Below are positions 17,966 through 27,415 of a DNA stretch of 64,000 nucleotides, in pieces; position 1 is the stretch's first letter, and each line of letters starts with the position of its first letter. The position numbers and the translations under genes were made by a program. This stretch comes from Shimia_B sp038527375 (GTDB lineage: Bacteria; Pseudomonadota; Alphaproteobacteria; Rhodobacterales; Rhodobacteraceae), in contig JBCBFU010000004.1 of the NCBI GenBank assembly GCA_038527375.1, forward strand, positions 46,834 through 110,833, in the 5' to 3' direction. The notes under the pieces were generated by a model. It saw nothing but the letters and a program-made list of their open reading frames with translations, did not search any database and was not told the DNA's origin.

Positions 17966-20040
17966 TGAACTGTTGGAGATTGGACGACGCGCGGCAGACT
18001 TTGGTGCTTGCCGCGGACAGCGGTCGTTTGCCGGAAATCACTTACTGGGGCCCGCGCCTGCCGCAGGACGAGGATCTGACGCTTATCTCGCGCTCTGCCG
18101 ATCCCGCGCTTGCCGGCGGCATGCTCGATGCCGCGCCAGACCTGTCGATCTGCCCGGAGGCCACGCAGACCTTTCCGGGTCAGCCCGGCATGCAGATCAG
18201 CACGACGGACGGGCTCCCCCTCTTGCCAGCGTTCCGGATGCAGAGCGCCGATGACACAGACGGCCTCACGCTCACCTTCGGCGACGCGGATGCGGGCCTG
18301 ACCTACACAGCCCGGTTCGCGATTGATGCGGATACGCACATCATCACGGCAAGCGCGTCGTTGACCTCTGCCGCGCCCATCGTGATTGGCTACGTCTGCG
18401 CCCCCGTCTTTCCGGCCCCCCACCAAGCCAAGGAGATGATTGATTTCCACGGCAAATGGTGCGGGGAGTTCAAGACGACGCACACGCCGTGGTCGGCGGG
18501 CATCCGGGCGCGCGACAACCGCACCGGTCGCACAGGGCACGAGCATTTCCCCGGCCTCATCATCCCCGAAGACGGTTGCACGAACACCCAAGGCGCGGCC
18601 TACGGGTTCACCTATGGGTGGTCCGGCGGGCACCGCATGGTCGCCGAAGAGATGCCCGATGGCCGCCGTCAGGTGCAGTTCTCGAACGCGTCCCAGTCCG
18701 AGCCTGTGCCGGTCACCGAATTCCACACCGCGCCGCTCTACGTCACCTATTCGGACCACGGCCTGAACGGCTGCGCGACCGCGTTCCAGCGGCACCTGCG
18801 CGACCGCATCCTGACCATGCCGGACCCCGCGCGACCGCGGCCTGTGCATTACAACTGTTGGGAAGCCATCTACTTCGACCACGATCTGGACACCCTCAGG
18901 GAGATCGCGGATCGGGCCGCCGATCTGGGGGCCGAACGCTTTGTGCTGGACGATGGCTGGTTCGGAAAGCGCGACAATGACACGTCATCTCTGGGTGACT
19001 GGACCATTGACCGGCGCAAGTGGCCCGACGGCCTGACGCCGCTGATTGACCATGTGAAGGGCTTGGGCATGACGTTCGGGCTCTGGTTCGAGCCGGAAAT
19101 GGTGAACCCCGATTCCGATCTGTATCGCGAGAACCCGGATTGGGCGCTGGGACGGCCCGATCAAATCCTCGGGCGCAACCAGATGGTCCTCGATATGGCC
19201 ATGACCGAGGTGCGTGAATACCTCTACGACCACATCGCGGGCATCCTGCGGGACCACGACATCGACTACATCAAGTGGGACCACAATCGCGTGCTGCCCC
19301 ATGCGGATGCCGAACAGGCGCGCGGGGCCTATGCGCTCCTTGATCGCTTGCGTGCAGACTTCCCCGAGGTCGAGATCGAAAGCTGCGCCTCGGGCGGTGG
19401 ACGCATCGACTTTGGCATCCTCGAGCGGACCCACCGCGTCTGGCTGTCGGACAGCAACGACGCGCTGGAGCGGCTGCGCATTCAGCACAATTCGGCGCTT
19501 TTCCTGCCCACGGTGGTCACGGGATCGCATGTGGGGCCGCGCACCTGCCATACCTCGGGCCGGATTCTGCCCATGGGCTTCCGCGCATGGGTCGCCGCCC
19601 AGCGCCACCTGGGGTTCGAGATGGATCCACGCGAATTGGACGACCGCGAGACCCACATCCTCAAGACTGTGACGGCGTGGTACAAAGATAACCGGGATTG
19701 GCTGCATCAGGCGGATATCCTGCGCCTCGACAGTCCGGATCCGGCGGTGATCGCCGAACAACAGACCGCGCGTGATGCCTCGCGCTTTGTGGTCTTTGCA
19801 GGCCGCGCTGACACCTCCGACCAGATCAGCCCGCGGCCCTTGCGCCTGACGCAGTTGGACGCGCAGGCGCGCTACAAGGTGCGCATGATCAGCCCGCCCG
19901 TGCAAAACGCGCCTGCGGCCCCGCACCTGTGCGCCGCAGACGGTATGGAAGTGTCGGGTGCGTGGCTCATGACCCAGGGTCTCACCTTCCCGAATCTGAA
20001 CCCAACGCAGATGTGGGTGATCGAGGGGCATGTGCTATGA
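17965..20040 (+). CDS. Alpha-galactosidase, glycoside hydrolase family 36
   Basis: The 691-residue cytoplasmic enzyme has the normal GH36 length. An N-terminal beta-sandwich (about 1-290) is followed by the catalytic barrel with FVLDDGWFGKRDND (about 328-341), the nucleophile motif YIKWDHNR (Asp439) and the acid/base segment WLSDSND (Asp496), then a short C-terminal sheet domain. It removes terminal alpha-1,6-galactose from melibiose or raffinose-type sugars. It is coupled to the permease gene by a TAATG overlap, which supports import of intact oligosaccharide followed by hydrolysis inside the cell. Confidence 0.93.
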   Translation: MNCWRLDDARQTLVLAADSGRLPEITYWGPRLPQDEDLTLISRSADPALAGGMLDAAPDLSICPEATQTFPGQPGMQISTTDGLPLLPAFRMQSADDTDGLTLTFGDADAGLTYTARFAIDADTHIITASASLTSAAPIVIGYVCAPVFPAPHQAKEMIDFHGKWCGEFKTTHTPWSAGIRARDNRTGRTGHEHFPGLIIPEDGCTNTQGAAYGFTYGWSGGHRMVAEEMPDGRRQVQFSNASQSEPVPVTEFHTAPLYVTYSDHGLNGCATAFQRHLRDRILTMPDPARPRPVHYNCWEAIYFDHDLDTLREIADRAADLGAERFVLDDGWFGKRDNDTSSLGDWTIDRRKWPDGLTPLIDHVKGLGMTFGLWFEPEMVNPDSDLYRENPDWALGRPDQILGRNQMVLDMAMTEVREYLYDHIAGILRDHDIDYIKWDHNRVLPHADAEQARGAYALLDRLRADFPEVEIESCASGGGRIDFGILERTHRVWLSDSNDALERLRIQHNSALFLPTVVTGSHVGPRTCHTSGRILPMGFRAWVAAQRHLGFEMDPRELDDRETHILKTVTAWYKDNRDWLHQADILRLDSPDPAVIAEQQTARDASRFVVFAGRADTSDQISPRPLRLTQLDAQARYKVRMISPPVQNAPAAPHLCAADGMEVSGAWLMTQGLTFPNLNPTQMWVIEGHVL

Positions 20041-20074
20041 CGCGAGCGACCCAAACCCTGAAAGGACAACGAGC

Positions 20075-20842
20075 ATGACACACGCGATCTATCCCGACCT
20101 GTCCGGCGCGTCCGTCTACATCACCGGGGGCGGGTCAGGCATTGGTGCCTCGCTCACCGATGGGTTTCTGTCCCAAGGGGCCAAAGTCGCCTTCATTGGC
20201 CGCTCTGACGCCACCGAATTCTGCGACGAGATGGAGCAAAAGCACGGGCACCGTCCGCTCTTCATCCAAGGCGACATCACCGACACCGATGGCCTGCGGG
20301 CGTCGATGGATGCCGCCGCCGACGCGCACGGACCGATCACCACGCTGGTCAACAACGCGGCCAATGACAAACGCCATTCCACCGCCGAAGTGACCGAGGA
20401 TTTCTGGGACTGGATGATCGCAATCAACCTCAAGGCCTATTTCTTTGCCTGTCAGCACGTGGCGCCCATGATGACATCCGCAGGCGGCGGATCGATCATC
20501 AACTTCAGCTCGATCAGCTACATGATGGGGAATGCGGGCTATCCGATCTACACCTCGGCCAATTCCGGCATCAACGGGATGACACGCTCGCTCGCCCGCG
20601 AATTCGGCCCCGACCGCATCCGCGTCAACGCGCTCGCGCCCGGGTGGGTGCTGACGCAAAAGCAAAAGGACATGTGGGTGACCGAGGAAGGCCTCGCCGC
20701 GCATCTGGACCGGCAATGCCTCAAGGACGCGCTTGATCCCGATGATATTATCGGTGCGACGCTCTTTTTGGCCTCGAAAGCCTCCAAGATGATGACCGGG
20801 CAGGCGCTCGTCATCGATGGCGGCGTGGTGGTGACGGGATGA
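20075..20842 (+). CDS. SDR-family oxidoreductase, probable D-galactose 1-dehydrogenase
   Basis: The 255-residue Rossmann enzyme has the TGGGSGIG cofactor motif (about 17-24), NNAA (93-96) and Ser146, Tyr159 of the SDR active site. The canonical YxxxK lysine is missing: the sequence reads YTSAN, so position 163 is Asn. Context makes it the best candidate for galactose oxidation to galactonolactone, since the lactonase, kinase and aldolase of the same pathway follow. ATG 20075 has AAAGGA upstream. Whether Asn163 replaces Lys functionally or the protein does something else is open. Confidence 0.75.
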   Translation: MTHAIYPDLSGASVYITGGGSGIGASLTDGFLSQGAKVAFIGRSDATEFCDEMEQKHGHRPLFIQGDITDTDGLRASMDAAADAHGPITTLVNNAANDKRHSTAEVTEDFWDWMIAINLKAYFFACQHVAPMMTSAGGGSIINFSSISYMMGNAGYPIYTSANSGINGMTRSLAREFGPDRIRVNALAPGWVLTQKQKDMWVTEEGLAAHLDRQCLKDALDPDDIIGATLFLASKASKMMTGQALVIDGGVVVTG

Positions 20843-21750
20843 ACACACAAGCAACCAAAGCCGATTGGATCGCGGTCGATTGGGGCACCTCAAGGCTTAG
20901 GGCTTGGGCGATGTCTGCCTCGGGCGCCGAGCTATGGTCGGGCGCCTCGGACAAGGGCATGGGCGTCTTGTCACCCGAGCACTTTGAAAGCGCGCTGGTC
21001 GATGTCGTGTCCCCGTGGCTGGGCGACGGACCGATCGACGTGGTTGCCTGCGGAATGGTCGGATCGCGTCAGGGCTGGATCGAGGCACCCTATGCCACCG
21101 CCCCCTGCCCGGCCCTGCCAACCGGCTATACCCGCCCGGAAACCCGCAACCCGCTTTTGCGCGTGCACATCATCCCCGGCGTCAAACAGGCGAACCATCC
21201 CGATGTGATGCGCGGCGAAGAAACGCAGATCGCGGGCTTCCTCGCGCTCAATCCGAAATGGGATGGCATCATCTGCCTGCCCGGCACGCATACCAAATGG
21301 GCGCAAGTCAGCGCGGGTGAAATCGTCAGCTTCCAGACCTTCATGACGGGCGAGCTTTTTTCCCTGCTCGCCGAACACTCCGTCCTGCGGCACACGGTGG
21401 CGCCTGTCGGGTGGGAGGACGATCAATTCGCCGCCGCGATCGACGACGCCATGACCCGGCCCGAGGCCATCGCTGCGCGGCTGTTTTCGCTCAGGGCCGA
21501 ACACCTTCTGAACGGGCTGGAAGGTGGTGCCGCCCGCGCACGCCTGTCCGGGCTTTTGATCGGATCGGAACTCGCCGCCGCGCGCCCTTACTGGCTGGGC
21601 CAGCAAGTGGCGGTAATCGGCGCAAGCGAAGTCAGCCGCATTTACGGCGCAGCACTCAGCGCCCAAGGTGTTCCGGCAACCATCGCAGACGGCCCGCGCA
21701 TGACCTTGGCGGGCCTCACCACCGCCTATAAGGGGTTGCGCAAAGCCTAA
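20839..21750 (+). CDS. dgoK: 2-dehydro-3-deoxygalactonokinase
   Basis: The 303-residue kinase phosphorylates 2-keto-3-deoxygalactonate at C6 with ATP. It shows the family's N-terminal phosphate loop VDWGTSRLRAW (about 13-23), then GMVGSRQGW (about 72-80) and the LPGTHTKWAQV segment (about 150-160). Its ATG overlaps the SDR stop (ATGA). The next gene supplies the aldolase that acts on its product. Confidence 0.92.
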   Translation: MNTQATKADWIAVDWGTSRLRAWAMSASGAELWSGASDKGMGVLSPEHFESALVDVVSPWLGDGPIDVVACGMVGSRQGWIEAPYATAPCPALPTGYTRPETRNPLLRVHIIPGVKQANHPDVMRGEETQIAGFLALNPKWDGIICLPGTHTKWAQVSAGEIVSFQTFMTGELFSLLAEHSVLRHTVAPVGWEDDQFAAAIDDAMTRPEAIAARLFSLRAEHLLNGLEGGAARARLSGLLIGSELAAARPYWLGQQVAVIGASEVSRIYGAALSAQGVPATIADGPRMTLAGLTTAYKGLRKA

Positions 21751-21790
21751 GGCCGCCCACCCTATTCCAAGACCGCTCAAGGAGACACCC

Positions 21791-22396
21791 ATGAGCCGCC
21801 CCCTGATCGCAATTCTTCGCGGGATCACCCCGTCCGAGGCCGCGCCCGCAGCCGAAGCCCTGATCGCCGCTGGCATCACCCAGATCGAGGTGCCCCTGAA
21901 CAGCCCCGACCCCATGGACAGCATCGCCGCCATGGCAACGGCCTTTGGGTCCGACAGCCTGATCGGTGCGGGCACCGTGCTGAGCGTGTCGGATGTGGAG
22001 CGCGTCGCGGACGCAGGCGGCAAACTGATCGTGTCGCCCAATGTGAACACCGATGTGATCGGTGCAACGGTGGCGAAAGGCATGCAAAGCTGGCCGGGGA
22101 TCTTCACCCCGACGGAGGCCTTCGCGGCCTTGGATGCCGGTGCAACGGGCCTGAAGCTCTTCCCAGGCAACATGGCTGGACCCGGCGGCATGAAGGCCCT
22201 GCGCGCGGTCCTTCCCACCGGCACACAGGTCTACGCTGTGGGCGGGGCGGGGCCTGACAATTTCGCAGACTGGATCGCGGCATCGGCGGACGGGTTCGGC
22301 ATCGGTTCAGCGCTCTATAAACCGGGCATGTCGACCGCCGACATTGCCGCGCGCGCCAAAGACCTCGTCGCCGCCTATGACGAGGCCTGCCAATGA
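21791..22396 (+). CDS. dgoA: 2-dehydro-3-deoxy-6-phosphogalactonate aldolase
   Basis: The 201-residue class I (Schiff-base) aldolase splits KDPGal to pyruvate and glyceraldehyde 3-phosphate. The Schiff-base lysine is Lys122 in TGLKLFPGN; the catalytic Glu lies in QIEVPLNSP (about residue 35), and GAGTVL (about 59-64) is the substrate-binding strand. ATG 21791 follows AAGGAGA. Its stop overlaps the lactonase start (ATGA). Confidence 0.93.
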   Translation: MSRPLIAILRGITPSEAAPAAEALIAAGITQIEVPLNSPDPMDSIAAMATAFGSDSLIGAGTVLSVSDVERVADAGGKLIVSPNVNTDVIGATVAKGMQSWPGIFTPTEAFAALDAGATGLKLFPGNMAGPGGMKALRAVLPTGTQVYAVGGAGPDNFADWIAASADGFGIGSALYKPGMSTADIAARAKDLVAAYDEACQ

Positions 22397-23241
22397 CGCC
22401 GACCGTCTATGACGCGCGCCGCTGCGACCTAGGCGAAGGCCCGCTCTGGCACCCCAAACGGCAGGAGCTGTTTTGGTTCGACATCATCGGAAAGACCCTG
22501 CATTCGCAGGCGCAGTTGTGGAGCTTTGACGAACATGTCTCGGCAGCCGGTTGGGTTGACCACGACACCCTCCTCGTTGCCTCCGAAACCGCGCTTTTCC
22601 GGTTTGACCTGACGGATGGCTCTCGCACGGATATCTGCCCCCTTGAGGCCGACAATCCCGTCACACGCTCGAACGACGGGCGCGCAGACCCCTATGGCGG
22701 CTTCTGGATCGGAACCATGGGCAAGGAGGCTGAGGCAAACGCGGGCGCAATCTACCGCTTCTACAAGGGCGAGCTACGCAAGTTGGTCCCCGATGTGACG
22801 ATCTCGAACGCGATCTGTTTCGCCCCGGACGGTCAAACCGCCTACTACACGGACACCACCGACGGGCGCATCATGGCGTGGTCTCTGGATGCCGATGGTT
22901 GGCCTTCGGGCGCGGCCCGCGTGTTCGCAGACCTATCAGCGGAAGACTTCGGCGCGGACGGCGCTGTCGTCGATGCCGACGGCAACATGTGGAACGCCCA
23001 ATGGGGCGCGTCCCGCGTTGCCTGTTACGCGCCAGACGGCACATTCTCCCGCGCAGTGGACCTGCCGGCCAAGCACGTCACTTGCCCGGCCTTTGGTGGC
23101 GCGGACCTCACAACACTCTTTTGCACCAGCGCGACGCAGGGTCTTGCCCCGCCGGTCATCGACACCGACCCCGTACAGGGCCAAACCTTCCAGATCGAGA
23201 ACGTGGCCAAAGGCCAAGCTGAACATCAGGTCATCCTATGA
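22393..23241 (+). CDS. SMP-30/gluconolactonase-family lactonase, probable galactonolactonase
   Basis: The 282-residue six-bladed beta-propeller opens the sugar lactone made by the dehydrogenase. Metal-site features of the family are visible: DLGEGPLWHP (Glu15), SNDGRADPYGGFWIG (Asn and Asp, about 93-107), SNAICFAPDG (Asn near 137) and YTDTTDGRI (Asp near 157). The start overlaps the dgoA stop and its own stop overlaps the GH42 ATG. Galactonolactone is inferred from context; relatives act on many sugar lactones. Confidence 0.88.
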   Translation: MTPTVYDARRCDLGEGPLWHPKRQELFWFDIIGKTLHSQAQLWSFDEHVSAAGWVDHDTLLVASETALFRFDLTDGSRTDICPLEADNPVTRSNDGRADPYGGFWIGTMGKEAEANAGAIYRFYKGELRKLVPDVTISNAICFAPDGQTAYYTDTTDGRIMAWSLDADGWPSGAARVFADLSAEDFGADGAVVDADGNMWNAQWGASRVACYAPDGTFSRAVDLPAKHVTCPAFGGADLTTLFCTSATQGLAPPVIDTDPVQGQTFQIENVAKGQAEHQVIL

Positions 23242-25166
23242 AACGCACGCTGGGCGTCTGTTACTACCCCGAACACTGGCCCGAAGAAATCTGGGCCGAT
23301 GATGCCGCGCGCATGGTCGAGACGGGCCTAACATGGGTCCGCATCGGCGAGTTTGCATGGAGCCGGATGGAGCCCGTGCCCGGGCAGTTCGACTGGGGCT
23401 GGCTCGACCGCGCGATTGAAACGTTGGGGTCAGCCGGGCTCAAGATCATCCTGGGTACGCCGACGGCGACGCCGCCCCGTTGGATGCTGGACAAACACCC
23501 CGAAATGCTGGCCGTCGACGCCAACGGCCGCCCGCGCAAGTTCGGGTCGCGACGCCACTACTGCTTCAGCCATGATGGATACCGCGAAGAAAGCCGCCGT
23601 ATCACCGCGCTGCTCGCCGAACGCTATGGCGCCAACCCGCATGTGGCCGCATGGCAGACGGACAACGAATACGACTGCCACGACACGGTCCTGTCATATT
23701 CCGACGCCGCGCGCGCGGCTTTTCAGGACTGGCTGGCCCAGCGGTATCAAAGCCCCGATCGGATGAACCACCAGTGGGGCAATGTCTTCTGGTCGATGGA
23801 ATACGACAGCTTTGACCGCGTCGATCTGCCGAATCTGACCGTGACCGAACCCAACCCGGCCCATGTGCTGGCGTTCCGGCGGTTCAGCAGCGATCAGGTC
23901 GTTCGCTTCAACCGCGTGCAATGCGACGAAATCCGCAAACACTCGACCGCGCCCATCATCCACAATTTCATGGGGCGCATCACGTCCTTCGACCATTACG
24001 ACGTATCGGCCGATCTGGATATCGCAAGCTGGGACAGCTACCCGCTGGGCTTCCTCATGGACCGCAATGATGCGCCCGATGAATTCAAGGCGCGCTTTGT
24101 GCGGCAGGGCGATCCTGATTTTCAGGCCTTCCACCATGACCTCTACCGGACCTGCGGTGCACGCCGAGAACGGGCCCCGGCCAAGGATGGCCGGATGTGG
24201 GTGATGGAGCAGCAACCGGGTCCGGTGAACTGGGCGCCGTGGAACCCCGCACCACTGGACGGGATGCCCCGGCTCTGGGCGTGGGAGGCTTTTGCCCACG
24301 GTGCCGAAACGGTCTGCTATTTCCGCTGGCGACAGGCGCCCTTTGCGCAGGAGCAAATGCACGCGGGCCTCTTGCGTCCCGACAATGAACCCGCGCCCGC
24401 ACTGGCCGAGGCCGCGCAAGTCGCCGAGGAATTGCGCGCCATGCCCGATGCCGGAACCGCCCGCGCACAGGCCGCGCTGATCTTTGACTACGACAGCGCT
24501 TACGCGTGGGAGGCACAGCCGCAGGGCCGCGATTTCGACTACTTCCACCTCGTCTACGAATGCTACCGGGCGATGCGCCGGGCCGGCCTGAACATCGACA
24601 TCCTGCCCGCCGATACGCTGGATTTGTCGGACTATGACATGGTGTTCGCGCCGGGCCTGCTGTCCCTCGACGGAGCGGGTTGGGCCGCGCTCCAAACCTG
24701 TCTGGGGCAAATCATCGTCGGGCCGCGGGCGGCGCAAAAGACGCCTGAGCTGTCGATCCCCACACCCATGGGCCCGAACGCGCCAGGCCTGCAGGCAACG
24801 GTCACCCATGTGGAAAGCCTGCCACCGGCCCACCCGATCCGTCTGGCCGATGGCGGCATGATCTGGAAATGGTTCGAGGCGCTCGACACCAACGCCGAGG
24901 TGATCGAGGCCACCGACGACGGGCGGCCCGTGATGGTGGCTTTGGGCAACCTCCACTACCTCGCCGGGTGGCCCGACGAGATTGCGTGGGACCGCATCGT
25001 GCGCCGGGCCTGCGCGCTGCAAAAGATCGAGGCGCTGGATTTGCCGGGCGGACTGCGGGTTCGGGACACCGAGACGCACCGCATCTTCCTGAACTACGAC
25101 GGGCAGGCAGTTGAATACGGGGACCGGACCATCCCACCTGCGGGCGTGGACTGGGTGGCGCTGTGA
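23238..25166 (+). CDS. Beta-galactosidase, glycoside hydrolase family 42
   Basis: The 642-residue enzyme begins with the GH42 hallmark VCYYPEHWPEEIW (about 5-17). The acid/base Glu144 is in WQTDNEYDC and the nucleophile Glu324 in VMEQQPGPVNW. The barrel is followed by the trimerisation domain (about 400-600) and a C-terminal beta domain. It has no signal peptide, so it acts on imported beta-galactosides. Together with the GH36 enzyme it lets the operon handle both anomers. Confidence 0.94.
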   Translation: MKRTLGVCYYPEHWPEEIWADDAARMVETGLTWVRIGEFAWSRMEPVPGQFDWGWLDRAIETLGSAGLKIILGTPTATPPRWMLDKHPEMLAVDANGRPRKFGSRRHYCFSHDGYREESRRITALLAERYGANPHVAAWQTDNEYDCHDTVLSYSDAARAAFQDWLAQRYQSPDRMNHQWGNVFWSMEYDSFDRVDLPNLTVTEPNPAHVLAFRRFSSDQVVRFNRVQCDEIRKHSTAPIIHNFMGRITSFDHYDVSADLDIASWDSYPLGFLMDRNDAPDEFKARFVRQGDPDFQAFHHDLYRTCGARRERAPAKDGRMWVMEQQPGPVNWAPWNPAPLDGMPRLWAWEAFAHGAETVCYFRWRQAPFAQEQMHAGLLRPDNEPAPALAEAAQVAEELRAMPDAGTARAQAALIFDYDSAYAWEAQPQGRDFDYFHLVYECYRAMRRAGLNIDILPADTLDLSDYDMVFAPGLLSLDGAGWAALQTCLGQIIVGPRAAQKTPELSIPTPMGPNAPGLQATVTHVESLPPAHPIRLADGGMIWKWFEALDTNAEVIEATDDGRPVMVALGNLHYLAGWPDEIAWDRIVRRACALQKIEALDLPGGLRVRDTETHRIFLNYDGQAVEYGDRTIPPAGVDWVAL

Positions 25167-26152
25167 CCCCGTTCGGCACGCTGCCAAACGGGCAAGACGT
25201 GGTCGCCATCGATATCGGCGCGGGCCGGTTGACCGCGCGCATTCTGACGTTGGGCGCGACGCTGAGTGACGTGCGTCACCGCGACATAGACTACTCCCTG
25301 ACGCTCGGCTCGCCTGATCTTGCGGCCTACCTTGGCCCCATGGCCTCATTCGGGTCGCTGGTAGGTCCCGTCGCCAACCGGATCAAAGGGGCCGAGGCTG
25401 TGATCGACGGCCAAACGTTCCAGTTCGACGCCAACTTCCAAGGCAAACACACCCTGCACGGGGGCGTGGCGGGCACACATCACAAAGTCTGGTCCATCGC
25501 GGACGCGCGCGCAGATGCCGTCACCTTATCCCTGCATTTGCCGGACGGTGAAGGCGGGTTCCCCGGCAATCGGCAGGTCACGGCGCGCTACGAGATCGCG
25601 GGTGACGCGCTGACGCTGACCATTTCCTGCACGACCGATGCGCCGACGCTTTTGTCCTTTGCCAACCACTCCTATTGGCGGCTCGATCCGACACCGGGAT
25701 ATGCGGGTCACGTGCTGACTTCGCCCGCGGCCCATTACCTTGAGGCCGACGCAGAACTCCTCCCCACGGGGCGGCTTTTGCCGACGGCGGGGTCAGATAT
25801 CGACCTGCCGTCCGGCGTCACGCTGACCGGCGATAACAGCCAATTCTTCGACACCAATGTCTGCCTGTCCGACACCGACCTGCCTTTGCGCCCCATCGCG
25901 CGGCTGCAAGGGGCATCCGGTGTCACGATGGACATGGCATCGACCGCGCCCGGTCTTCAGGTGTTTGACTGCGGCACGATTGATGCCTCGGGCTACGCCA
26001 CCCAACACGGCCACGATTACACGCCCTATGCGGGCTTGGCACTCGAAGCGCAGGCATGGCCCGGGGCTGCACATAACCCTGACTTTCCGTCGATCCTCCA
26101 CACCCCGGATCGTCCGTTTTCGCAAACGACCCAGTGGCGGTTTACGCCCTGA
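25163..26152 (+). CDS. galM: Aldose 1-epimerase (mutarotase), GTG start
   Basis: The 329-residue enzyme interconverts alpha- and beta-galactose, providing the anomer needed by the dehydrogenase. Family residues are visible in GKHTLHGGVAG (about 93-103), SFANHSYWRL (His near 173) and the C-terminal catalytic Glu in LALEAQAWPGAAH (about 292-304). The start is GTG at 25163, overlapping the GH42 TGA as GTGA, so translation should be coupled. It ends the operon. Confidence 0.88.
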   Translation: MTPFGTLPNGQDVVAIDIGAGRLTARILTLGATLSDVRHRDIDYSLTLGSPDLAAYLGPMASFGSLVGPVANRIKGAEAVIDGQTFQFDANFQGKHTLHGGVAGTHHKVWSIADARADAVTLSLHLPDGEGGFPGNRQVTARYEIAGDALTLTISCTTDAPTLLSFANHSYWRLDPTPGYAGHVLTSPAAHYLEADAELLPTGRLLPTAGSDIDLPSGVTLTGDNSQFFDTNVCLSDTDLPLRPIARLQGASGVTMDMASTAPGLQVFDCGTIDASGYATQHGHDYTPYAGLALEAQAWPGAAHNPDFPSILHTPDRPFSQTTQWRFTP

Positions 26153-26164
26153 CCAAAACCCGCC

Positions 26165-27379
26165 TTAACCGCTCTGGGCGGCACGAAACCACGCTGTGAT
26201 GGCGGCGCGTTCATCGGCCTCAAGCCCGCTCAGATTGCCCGGCGGCATCGCGTGACTGCGCCCGGCTTGCAGGTAGATCTCGCGCGCGTATTGCGCCGTC
26301 TGCTGCTCGGTCTCCAGCGCCACGCCCTTGGGTGGCCAGTAAAGACCCGGCCACACGGGTTCCTGCGCATGGCACATCGAACAGCGGCCAATCACGATGT
26401 CATGCACCTCGGCAAAGCCCGCGGCGTCCGCGAAGCGTTGCTCGCGCGCGGTCATCTCGCGCGGCTCAGACCCGCTGGATCCAAGCACGGACAGCCAGAC
26501 AATGATCAGAAAAAGGATCACCGTCGCACCCCAAGTCCAATGGGGATAGCCAGCGCGCGCATGGCGCGTGTTGAACCAGTGCCGGATCGTGACGCCCATC
26601 AGGAACACCAGACACGCAATCGCCCACGCATAGTCCGTGCCGAATGACAGCGGGTAGTGGTTCGACAGCATCAGGAAGATCACCGGCAGGGTCAGGTAGT
26701 TGTTATGGGTCGAGCGCAGCTTGGCGATCTTGCCGTATTTCGGATCGGGCTTGCGCCCCGCGATCAGATCCGCGACCACGATCCGCTGGTTGGGCATGAT
26801 GATGAAAAAGACGTTCCCGCTCATAATCGTGGCGGTGAACGCGCCCAGATGCAGCAGCGCCGCGCGACCCGAAAAGACCGAGGTGTAGAACAGCGCCATC
26901 GCGACGATCACACCAAACAGCGCGACCATCATCGCCGTCGGGTGATCGCCAAGGGGTGACTTGCACAGCAGATCATAGACAACCCAGCCCAGCGCGAGCG
27001 AAGCCATGGACAGCCCCACCGCCTGCCATGCCGACAGGTCCGCGACCGTCGGGTCGATCAGGTAGAACTCGGCACCCAGATAGTAGACCAGCGCCAGCAT
27101 CGCGAACCCGCTCAGCCAGGTCGCGTAGCTCTCCCATTTGAACCATGTCAGGTGTTCGGGCATCGCATCAGGCGCGACGAGGTATTTCTGGACGTGGTAG
27201 AACCCGCCCCCATGGACCTGCCATTCTTCGCCATCTGCGGGGCCGTCGATATCCCGGTTCAGCCCCAGATCAAGCGCGATGAAATAGAACGATGACCCGA
27301 TCCATGCGATCGCGGTGATGACGTGTAGCCACCGCACTGCAAACTCCAGCCAGCTCATCAGGATGGCAAGGTCATACAT
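26165..27379 (-). CDS. puuD: Urate hydroxylase PuuD, membrane protein with C-terminal cytochrome c domain
   Basis: The 404-residue protein has an N-terminal integral-membrane domain (about eight or nine spans, starting LEFAVRWLHVITAIAWIGSS) and a C-terminal cytochrome c domain with the heme motif CSMCH near residue 335 and a possible axial Met in SHAMPPGN. The PuuD family oxidises urate to 5-hydroxyisourate, passing electrons through its cytochrome c rather than to oxygen. The next-upstream gene encodes the hydrolase for its product. It converges on the mutarotase gene with a 12-base gap. Confidence 0.9.
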   Translation of the reverse strand: MYDLAILMSWLEFAVRWLHVITAIAWIGSSFYFIALDLGLNRDIDGPADGEEWQVHGGGFYHVQKYLVAPDAMPEHLTWFKWESYATWLSGFAMLALVYYLGAEFYLIDPTVADLSAWQAVGLSMASLALGWVVYDLLCKSPLGDHPTAMMVALFGVIVAMALFYTSVFSGRAALLHLGAFTATIMSGNVFFIIMPNQRIVVADLIAGRKPDPKYGKIAKLRSTHNNYLTLPVIFLMLSNHYPLSFGTDYAWAIACLVFLMGVTIRHWFNTRHARAGYPHWTWGATVILFLIIVWLSVLGSSGSEPREMTAREQRFADAAGFAEVHDIVIGRCSMCHAQEPVWPGLYWPPKGVALETEQQTAQYAREIYLQAGRSHAMPPGNLSGLEADERAAITAWFRAAQSG

Positions 27380-27415
27380 GTATTAAGGCCTCCTGCGGCG
27401 TTTTTGGCGCTGTGA

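Noticed and set aside
23694..25349. 551-codon minus-strand open frame
   Set aside because: It is antisense to the GH42 gene, whose catalytic motifs are unambiguous.
26153..26164. Terminator between the convergent mutarotase and puuD genes
   Set aside because: Only four-base stems can be formed in or near this 12-base gap.
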